Source: Alteromonadaceae bacterium UBA2620
GTDB lineage: Bacteria; Pseudomonadota; Gammaproteobacteria; Enterobacterales; Alteromonadaceae
Reading direction: 5' to 3'
DNA length: 5,872 nucleotides
Assembly: GCA_002339125.1 (NCBI GenBank)
Contig: DDJQ01000084.1
Location: forward strand, 1-5,872
The translations under genes and the position numbers were made by a program. Below, one piece after another: positions 1-4,485 of this stretch (the stretch's first letter is position 1; each line of letters starts with the position of its first letter). The notes beneath the pieces are model-generated. The model searched no databases and was not told the DNA's origin. It was given only the letters and a program-made list of their open reading frames with translations.

Positions 1-40
1 ATTATGAATGCTGTGCTCTAACCAACTGAGCTACGTAGCC
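1..40 (-). tRNA. tRNA-Met (elongator, anticodon CAT), 5' half, cut by the window edge
   Basis: Read on the minus strand, this is the first 40 nucleotides of a tRNA. It shows the acceptor strand GGCTACG, a D-arm with the usual AGCTCAGTTGGTTAGAGC, then the anticodon stem CAGCA and loop TTCATAA. The anticodon CAT lies at positions 4-6. The acceptor and D-arm match E. coli elongator tRNA-Met (GGCTACGTAGC...) as I remember it. They do not have the unpaired first base of initiator tRNA, so this should insert methionine at internal AUG codons. The T-arm and 3' end, including whether CCA is encoded, lie outside the window. A tRNA-Ile2 with a CAT anticodon modified to lysidine is the main alternative, but the body sequence favours Met. 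Confidence 0.93.
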
Positions 41-53
41 TCCGATTTGTTTT

Positions 54-71
54 ACTTCCCTCTCAGGAAGT
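54..71 (-). other. Hairpin in the 5' leader of the tRNA-Met precursor
   Basis: The arms ACTTCC (54-59) and GGAAGT (66-71) are perfectly complementary around a 6-base loop. The hairpin sits between the predicted transcription start (about 72) and the mature tRNA 5' end at 40. It would form at the extreme 5' end of the precursor, which may stabilise the leader or shape its removal by RNase P. That function is inferred. Confidence 0.5.
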
Positions 72-78
72 GGCGCGT

Positions 79-107
79 ATTATGCGTATATGGCGTTGGG
101 TCGTCAA
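79..107 (-). promoter_or_regulatory. Sigma-70 promoter of tRNA-Met with GC-rich discriminator
   Basis: On the minus strand there is a -35 TTGACG (102-107) and a -10 CATAAT (79-84), separated by exactly 17 bases. Each box differs from consensus at one position. The stretch just after the -10 reads ACGCGCC, a GC-rich discriminator typical of stable-RNA promoters that are shut down by ppGpp. Transcription would start near 72 and give a leader of about 30 bases before the tRNA. Confidence 0.82.
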
Positions 108-120
108 CCCCTTTTTTAAC

Positions 121-246
121 ACATTTGTTCAACTGCCTAATATCTGTGCGCTAGCGCTGGAAATTCAGTCAAAAGCGGCCCTGAAGGGGGGATATTAACC
201 TGATTCAGGGGAATTCAAAGCGCATTATTTCTTTTAATCAGGCAAT
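121..246. other. Non-coding stretch with short inverted repeats between tRNA promoter and ychF terminator
   Basis: I see no credible gene here. The stretch holds a perfect 10-base palindrome GCGCTAGCGC (148-157), a 7-base inverted repeat CCCTGAA (179-185) with TTCAGGG (204-210), and a short palindrome CCTGATTCAGG (199-209). CCTGATT (199-205) is also complementary to AATCAGG (236-242), so alternative pairings are possible. No U-tract follows any of these, so they are not obvious terminators. Their role is unknown. Confidence 0.4.
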
Positions 247-276
247 AAAAAAGCCCTCGTGAGTGAGAGCTTTTTT
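247..276 (-). terminator. Rho-independent terminator after ychF
   Basis: A run of six A (247-252) and a run of six T (271-276) flank a GC-containing stem with a short loop. On the minus strand the transcript reads GCUCUC...GAGGGC, with one U-G wobble (268 with 255), followed by a U-run. On the plus strand the same position is a C-A mismatch. The structure is therefore better paired in the minus direction, as expected for the end of the rplY-pth-ychF transcript. It lies about 30 bases past the ychF stop. Confidence 0.85.
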
Positions 277-305
277 AAAATTTAAGGGTTTAAACCAATA
301 AATTT

Positions 306-1397
306 TTACACGTTGAAGCGGAAGTGGATAACATCGCCGTCTTTAACGATGTATTCTTTACCTTCCAAACGCCATTTGCCGGCGTCTTTGGCACCTTGTT
401 CGCCATTGAATTCCACAAAGTGGTCGTAGCTGACGATTTCAGCACGAATAAAGCCTTTTTCGAAGTCGGTGTGGATCTTACCGGCTGCCTGCGGCGCTGT
501 TGAGCCCTCAGGGAAGGTCCAGGCACGTACTTCTTTTACTCCGGCAGTGAAATAGGTTTGCAGCGTCAGCAGGTTGTAACCAGCTCGGATAACCCGGTTA
601 AGTCCTGGCTCTTCCAGGCCCATATCGGCCATAAACTCTTCGCGGTCTTCATCGTCCAGCTCGGCGATATCAGACTCTATAGCGGCACATACGGCAACTA
701 CCACGGCATTTTCGCCTTCGGCAATGGCGCGCACTTCATCAAGATACGGATTGTTTTCAAAGCCGTCTTCGTTAACGTTGGCGATGTACATGGTTGGCTT
801 AAGGGTCAGCATGTTCATGTAGCTGATGGCGGCCAGTTCTTCTTTGCTAAGCTCCAGTGAGCGTAGCAGGTTGCCTTCATCCAGTGTGGGTTTAATTTTT
901 TCCAGCACTTTTAACTCGAACTTGGCATCCGCGTCACCGCCTTTGGCGCGCTTGGCTACGCGGTGAATGGCCTTTTCGGTGGTTTCCAGGTCAGCCAGTG
1001 CCAGTTCGGTATTAATGATATCAATGTCGTCTTTTGGGCTCACTTTGCCGGCAACGTGAACAATGTTTTCATTGTCAAAGCAGCGCACTACATGGCCGAT
1101 AGCGTCGGTTTCACGGATATTAGCCAGGAATTTGTTGCCCAGACCTTCACCCTTGGACGCGCCTTCTACCAGTCCGGCAATGTCCACGAACTCCATGGTG
1201 GTAGGGATTACGCGCTGAGGATTAACGATTTCTGCCAGCTTGTCTAAGCGCAGATCCGGCACCGGTACCACACCGGTATTGGGTTCAATGGTACAGAACG
1301 GAAAGTTTGCAGCCTCGATACCCGCTTTGGTTAATGCATTGAATAGCGTTGACTTACCGACGTTCGGCAGGCCGACAATGCCACATTTAAATCCCAT
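306..1397 (-). CDS. ychF: Redox-responsive ribosome-associated ATPase YchF (Ola1 family)
   Basis: This is a universally conserved cytoplasmic P-loop NTPase of the Obg-related TRAFAC class. The family prefers ATP over GTP, associates with ribosomes and influences the oxidative stress response. The 363-residue length equals that of E. coli YchF. Visible motifs are the Walker A GLPNVGKST (9-17), Cys35 in the FCTIEPN segment, the G3 motif DIAGL (72-76), and the family-specific G4 variant NVNE (207-210) in place of the GTPase NKxD. The variant G4 is what relaxes guanine specificity. A charged helical, coiled-coil region spans about 128-200 and a C-terminal TGS domain spans about 278-361. The ATG start has AAGG (1406-1409) 8 bases upstream. 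It is the last gene of the rplY-pth-ychF cluster, 24 bases after pth, and no separate promoter is evident. Confidence 0.97.
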   Translation of the reverse strand: MGFKCGIVGLPNVGKSTLFNALTKAGIEAANFPFCTIEPNTGVVPVPDLRLDKLAEIVNPQRVIPTTMEFVDIAGLVEGASKGEGLGNKFLANIRETDAIGHVVRCFDNENIVHVAGKVSPKDDIDIINTELALADLETTEKAIHRVAKRAKGGDADAKFELKVLEKIKPTLDEGNLLRSLELSKEELAAISYMNMLTLKPTMYIANVNEDGFENNPYLDEVRAIAEGENAVVVAVCAAIESDIAELDDEDREEFMADMGLEEPGLNRVIRAGYNLLTLQTYFTAGVKEVRAWTFPEGSTAPQAAGKIHTDFEKGFIRAEIVSYDHFVEFNGEQGAKDAGKWRLEGKEYIVKDGDVIHFRFNV

Positions 1398-1421
1398 AAT
1401 GGAGCCCTTGAAAATTTGAAG

Positions 1422-2009
1422 TTAATTATCTGCTTTAAAACTATGAAGGCGATTTTGCGCCATTTTCAAATCGTTTTTAAGTAAAATTTCGGTGCAGCGT
1501 ACTGCTTCATCGATCGCTTGTTCTATCGCTTCTCTTTCCTGCTGCGCGGGCTTACCCAGTACATGGCCGGTGACCTTGCTTTTATGGCCCGGATGGCCAA
1601 TGCCAATACGCAAGCGTAAAAAGTCACGGTTGTTACCCATCCTCGAGACAATATCGCGAATACCGTTCTGGCTTGAGCTGCCGCCTATTTTAAACTTGGC
1701 AACACCAGGAGGTAAATCCAGCTCATCGAAAGCAACCAGCATTTGTGAGGGCTCAATACGATAAAAATTAGCCAGTGCGGCAACAGATTGCCCGCTTTTG
1801 TTCATAAATGTGGTGGGGTAGAGCAAACGGATGTCCTGACCAGCAATGGTAATTCGGGCGGTTTTGCCAAAGAATTTGCTTTCAGGAGAAAGAGAGGTGT
1901 TAAACGTCGATGCGAGTTCTTGTAAAAACCACGCTCCCGCATTGTGGCGTGTTTGTTCGTATTCGGGGCCTGGATTACCCAGGCCCACAATAAGACGAAT
2001 GTCTTCCAA
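1422..2009 (-). CDS. pth: Peptidyl-tRNA hydrolase, TTG start, altered substrate loop
   Basis: The enzyme hydrolyses the ester bond of peptidyl-tRNA dropped by ribosomes and so recycles tRNA. It acts as a cytoplasmic monomer. The 195 residues match the family length. Visible are GLGNPGPEYEQTRHNAG with Asn12 and catalytic His22, the PTTFMNKSG segment (Asn70), FDELDLPPG with Asp95, and RIGIGHPG. These correspond to E. coli Asn10, His20, Asn68 and Asp93. Oddly, the usual GGGHGGHNG loop reads GGSSSQNG (109-116), which is one residue shorter and has Gln in place of the conserved His (E. coli His113). Asn115 is kept. The start is TTG: an in-frame TGA lies just upstream, there is no ATG nearby, and the N-terminus aligns with E. 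coli. A strong GAGGAA lies 8 bases upstream. The rplY stop is 5 bases away, suggesting coupled translation. Confidence 0.96.
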   Translation of the reverse strand: MEDIRLIVGLGNPGPEYEQTRHNAGAWFLQELASTFNTSLSPESKFFGKTARITIAGQDIRLLYPTTFMNKSGQSVAALANFYRIEPSQMLVAFDELDLPPGVAKFKIGGSSSQNGIRDIVSRMGNNRDFLRLRIGIGHPGHKSKVTGHVLGKPAQQEREAIEQAIDEAVRCTEILLKNDLKMAQNRLHSFKADN

Positions 2010-2014
2010 GGGAA

Positions 2015-2653
2015 TTATTCCTCAGTAGCGTCGTCTTCTTCACCTTCTGCTTCGTCAGCGGCTGGCGCTTTTGGCGCTGGCTTGATAGTTACCACAGCAA
2101 GGTCGTGTGCTTCGTCTTCTTTAGCCAGTTCAACAGAAGTAACGCCTGCTGGCAGAGTCAGATCTGACAGGTGCAGGGTTTGCTCCATTTCAACGTTAGC
2201 CATGTCTACTTCGATAAACTCAGGCAGGTCTTTAGGCAGACAAGTGATTTCAACTTCGTTTACGTGGTGTTCAGCAATACCACCGTCTTTAACGGCCTGG
2301 CATTTATCTTCGTTGATGAAGTGGATTGGAACAGACGTGTGTACGTCCTGACCAGCGATTACACGTTGGAAATCCAGGTGAGTAATCTTAGGCTTGAACG
2401 GGTGACGTTGTACGTCTTTCAGCAGCGCTTCAACTTTCTTACCACCGATGTTCAGGGTCAGAACGTGTGAGTAGAACGCTTCGAAATCAGCCGCGTTGAT
2501 CACTTTGTTGTGGTCAAGCGTTAAAGAAACAGGCGCTTCTTCGCCACCGTAAAGGATCGCAGGCACTTTGTCAGCATGACGAAGGCGGCGGCTCGCACCT
2601 TTCCCCAGGTCAGTACGGACTTCTGCATCCAGATTAAAAATTGCATCAGACAT
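2015..2653 (-). CDS. rplY: 50S ribosomal protein L25, long form (general stress protein CTC type)
   Basis: L25 binds 5S rRNA in the central protuberance of the large subunit. The protein has 212 residues, against about 94 for E. coli L25. Residues 1 to about 98 form the 5S-binding domain (GKGASRRLRHADKVPAILYGG at 17-37 and LLKDVQRHPFKPKITHLDFQRV at 77-98). Residues about 99-192 form the TL5/CTC C-terminal domain. The last residues form a strongly acidic tail (AEGEEDDATEE). The ATG start has GGAGA (2660-2664) 6 bases upstream. It is the first gene of the rplY-pth-ychF cluster and is preceded by a leader of about 117 bases with inverted repeats. In many relatives prs lies directly upstream. Here that place is taken by an unrelated lipoprotein gene. 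Confidence 0.96.
   Translation of the reverse strand: MSDAIFNLDAEVRTDLGKGASRRLRHADKVPAILYGGEEAPVSLTLDHNKVINAADFEAFYSHVLTLNIGGKKVEALLKDVQRHPFKPKITHLDFQRVIAGQDVHTSVPIHFINEDKCQAVKDGGIAEHHVNEVEITCLPKDLPEFIEVDMANVEMEQTLHLSDLTLPAGVTSVELAKEDEAHDLAVVTIKPAPKAPAADEAEGEEDDATEE
2018..2023 (-). promoter_or_regulatory. Ribosome binding site of pth, inside the end of rplY
   Basis: GAGGAA on the minus strand forms the last two codons (Glu-Glu) of rplY, directly before its TAA stop (2015-2017). It lies 8 bases from the TTG at 2007-2009. It is the strongest Shine-Dalgarno match nearby and decides the TTG start. Ribosomes finishing rplY would pass straight over it. Confidence 0.8.
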
Positions 2654-2686
2654 CAGATGTCTCCAAATAAAAATAATTGATGTTTA

Positions 2687-2709
2687 CAGATTTTTGCGAC
2701 CAAAATCTG
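2687..2709 (-). promoter_or_regulatory. Hairpin in the rplY 5' leader
   Basis: An 8-base perfect inverted repeat, CAGATTTT (2687-2694) and AAAATCTG (2702-2709), flanks a 7-base loop. It sits 33 bases ahead of the rplY start codon, in the predicted leader. No U-run follows on the minus strand, so it does not look like a terminator. A role in autoregulation by L25, as known for other ribosomal protein leaders, is only a guess. Confidence 0.45.
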
Positions 2710-2715
2710 CCATGA

Positions 2716-2761
2716 TTAGGGTAAATCAGCCAAATTTGACTTAAATATTACCCAGCCCTAA
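2716..2761 (-). repeat. Competing inverted repeats in the rplY leader
   Basis: GGGTAA (2719-2724) can pair with TTACCC (2748-2753). TTAGGG (2716-2721) can pair with CCCTAA (2756-2761). The two pairings share the same GGG at 2719-2721 and so exclude each other. They lie upstream of the 2687-2709 hairpin in the same predicted leader. Whether they fold in vivo cannot be judged from the sequence alone. Confidence 0.3.
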
Positions 2762-2776
2762 ATTAAAAGGCGGCGA

Positions 2777-2805
2777 ATTCTACCACCCGATGCCTGAAGA
2801 TACAA
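2777..2805 (-). promoter_or_regulatory. Candidate promoter of the rplY-pth-ychF cluster
   Basis: On the minus strand there is a -10 TAGAAT (2777-2782), preceded after 17 bases by a weak -35 TTGTAT (2800-2805). The bases after the -10 read TCGCCGCC, a GC-rich discriminator as seen at stringently controlled ribosomal promoters. Transcription would start near 2770. The -35 lies directly beside the stop codon of the upstream lipoprotein gene. Confidence 0.6.
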
Positions 2806-2808
2806 ACC

Positions 2809-3216
2809 TCAAAGGGATTTTAATTTGCGCGGGCCGGACTCGGGCGGTCTGGCATGGCTATCATCCAGCACTTTTACTGCATCCACTTCGAGTAAGTCAC
2901 CAAACTGGGTGGTGGTAATAATGTCTTTATTCACGCTACCGGTGATTTCTACTATCAGTCCGTCGAGGCGATAGGACTCGGGTAAATGGCGCAGGGTATA
3001 GCGTTTATTATCGGTACTGATAAACGCAAAAAAGCCGCCTTCAAAGGTTTTATACACGATGGTGCCGGTATATACCGCTGAAGCAGCGCTGGTCGCGGGC
3101 TTATGATCCTGGCTCACTGGGTCCTGCTTCACTGGTGAAGTCTCCTTACTGTCGGCACAGGCAGTCAGCCCGTATGCCATGGCTATGGTTAAGAGTAATG
3201 CACGGAAAGTTCCCAT
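2809..3216 (-). CDS. Small putative lipoprotein of unknown function
   Basis: I do not recognise a named family. The 135-residue protein starts with a short signal peptide whose lipobox LTAC places the lipidated cysteine at residue 20. The next residue is Ala rather than Asp, which in proteobacteria favours sorting to the outer membrane. Residues 21-47 form a polar Ser/Lys/Gln/Pro linker. Residues about 48-118 form one compact, beta-rich domain (TGTIVYKTFEGGFFAFISTDNKRYTLRHL and so on) whose strand pattern suggests a small OB-like barrel. The last 16 residues are basic and Pro-rich. The ATG start is supported by TCCCTT on the plus strand at 3224-3229 (AAGGGA on the coding strand), 7 bases away. 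No terminator is visible before the rplY promoter, so read-through into rplY is possible. Confidence 0.8.
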   Translation of the reverse strand: MGTFRALLLTIAMAYGLTACADSKETSPVKQDPVSQDHKPATSAASAVYTGTIVYKTFEGGFFAFISTDNKRYTLRHLPESYRLDGLIVEITGSVNKDIITTTQFGDLLEVDAVKVLDDSHARPPESGPRKLKSL

Positions 3217-3253
3217 TGATTATTCCCTTGTGAAATTAGCGCCTGAGATTACC

Positions 3254-3282
3254 AGTATGCAGGCCATAGCCTGAACGGGCAA
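3254..3282 (-). promoter_or_regulatory. Candidate promoter of the lipoprotein gene with an inverted repeat in its spacer
   Basis: On the minus strand there is a -35 TTGCCC (3277-3282) and a -10 CATACT (3254-3259), with 17 bases between. Each box matches consensus at four of six positions. The spacer contains CAGGC (3260-3264) and GCCTG (3269-3273), a 5-base inverted repeat around 4 bases. It is placed where a repressor or twist-sensitive regulator could bind. Regulation is inferred. Confidence 0.45.
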
Positions 3283-3300
3283 TGAATTACACGGCAAAGT

Positions 3301-3351
3301 CTGCCGCTTGCGGCTGAGCCTGGCAAATCTGCAATATACAGCAGAATTCTG
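3301..3351. repeat. Cluster of short palindromes in the divergent intergenic region
   Basis: Three small symmetric elements lie close together. GCCG-CTTG-CGGC (3303-3314) would form a stem with a CUUG tetraloop in RNA. TCTGC (3328-3332) and GCAGA (3341-3345) form an inverted repeat around 8 bases. CAGAATTCTG (3342-3351) is a perfect 10-base palindrome. They sit between the divergent lipoprotein and hydrolase genes and are candidates for operator sites. The rest of the 252-base gap (3217-3468) holds no credible gene, and no convincing plus-strand promoter was found. Confidence 0.3.
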
Positions 3352-3468
3352 GCCCTGCTCGCAGCCATTATGCTAGAACAGGTTACTCATTGGCCTGCGC
3401 AGCGATGAGCGGTTTACTCTGGCTGCCAGCACCGAACTGCAACTGTCAGACACAACAAGGAAGACAAG

Positions 3469-4485
3469 ATGCACTTTTCTTATCAGCTTATTGTACTATT
3501 TACCTTAGTGGCTAGCCTGCTTTCCCCTGTTCATGGGGCAGTGAGGAGCGACGCTATTGAACCTTACAATGCCACGCTCGACAATTTCGATTACCCTTTC
3601 GATGTAGGTAGGTTTACCTTCGAAAGCCAGGGCCAAACGCTTTCAATGGCTTATATGGATGTCAAACCACAAGGCGCTCCAAAGGCAACGGTAGTGCTGT
3701 TACACGGCAAGAATTTTTCAGGGTTTTATTGGGAGCGTGTTGCCAGCGAATTAGTGGGTATGTCATACCGGGTGATCATTCCCGATCAAATCGGCTTTGG
3801 TAAGTCAGGCAGACCTGAACATTACCAGTATACGTTTGCCGGGTTAGCCAATAACACCAGACAGTTGCTTGAGCACCTTGAGGTTAAGCAAGCGACAATG
3901 GTTGGTCACTCCATGGGTGGGATGCTGGCGGTAAAGTTCGCTAAGTATGTAAAAGATAAAACCGCGCGGCTTATTTTAATTAACCCCATCGGGCTGGAAG
4001 ATTATTTAAATTGGGTGGATTACCAGGACCCGCAGGTGTTTCTGGCCAATGAACTTAACAAAACACCAGAGAGTATTCGCCGTTATCAGCAGAAAAACTA
4101 CTATGACGGTAAATGGCGGCCAGCCTATCAGGCGTTGCTTGAACCCCATATCGGCCAGTTAAAACACCCTGATTACCCGCGCGTTGCGAAGAATAATGCG
4201 CTGACATACAACCCCATTTTCAGCGAGCCCATTGTGTATGATTTGCCGCAGCTAACAGTACCGGTGACCCTTATTATTGGCACCCGCGATCGCACCGGCC
4301 CCGGCCGTGCCTTTAAGAAGCCAGGCGGGACGTACAAACTCGGGCAGTATCAGGTTTTGGGCAAAGAGGTTGCCGATACGCTGCAACAAGGCACCCTTAT
4401 TGAACTGGATGGGTTAGGACACATGCCTCAGTTTGAGAACTGGCAACGGTTTAAGGCGGTCTTTTTTCCATTATTTGCTGGCTAG
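3469..4485 (+). CDS. Exported alpha/beta hydrolase
   Basis: This is a serine-type alpha/beta hydrolase-fold enzyme of unknown substrate. Residues 1-24 look like a Sec signal peptide (hydrophobic core, cleavage after VHGA), so it probably acts in the periplasm or outside. Visible features are the oxyanion-loop HGKNFSGFYW (79-88), PDQIGFGKS (105-113), the nucleophile elbow GHSMG with Ser148, the likely acid Asp274 in GTRDRTGPG, and His318 in GLGHMPQFE. Residues about 175-260 between the elbow and the acid would form the lid, rich in Tyr, Asn and Lys. The ATG start follows AAGGA (3457-3461) by 7 bases. The sequence resembles epoxide hydrolase, dehalogenase and esterase relatives, and which reaction it performs cannot be read from the motifs. 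Its 3' end overlaps the convergent channel gene by 15 bases. Confidence 0.9.
   Translation: MHFSYQLIVLFTLVASLLSPVHGAVRSDAIEPYNATLDNFDYPFDVGRFTFESQGQTLSMAYMDVKPQGAPKATVVLLHGKNFSGFYWERVASELVGMSYRVIIPDQIGFGKSGRPEHYQYTFAGLANNTRQLLEHLEVKQATMVGHSMGGMLAVKFAKYVKDKTARLILINPIGLEDYLNWVDYQDPQVFLANELNKTPESIRRYQQKNYYDGKWRPAYQALLEPHIGQLKHPDYPRVAKNNALTYNPIFSEPIVYDLPQLTVPVTLIIGTRDRTGPGRAFKKPGGTYKLGQYQVLGKEVADTLQQGTLIELDGLGHMPQFENWQRFKAVFFPLFAG

Noticed and set aside
558..1247. Plus-strand open frames opposite ychF (558-860 and 963-1247)
   Set aside because: They lie wholly inside the highly conserved ychF coding region, have no ribosome binding site, and their products resemble nothing known. They are antisense shadows.
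1944..2470. Plus-strand open frames opposite pth and rplY
   Set aside because: The Ser-rich translation at 1944-2351 and that at 2171-2470 are mirror readings of conserved rplY and pth codons, without start signals.
3352..3468. A plus-strand promoter for the hydrolase
   Set aside because: TATGCT near 3370 could be a -10, but no acceptable -35 lies 16-18 bases upstream. No assignment made.
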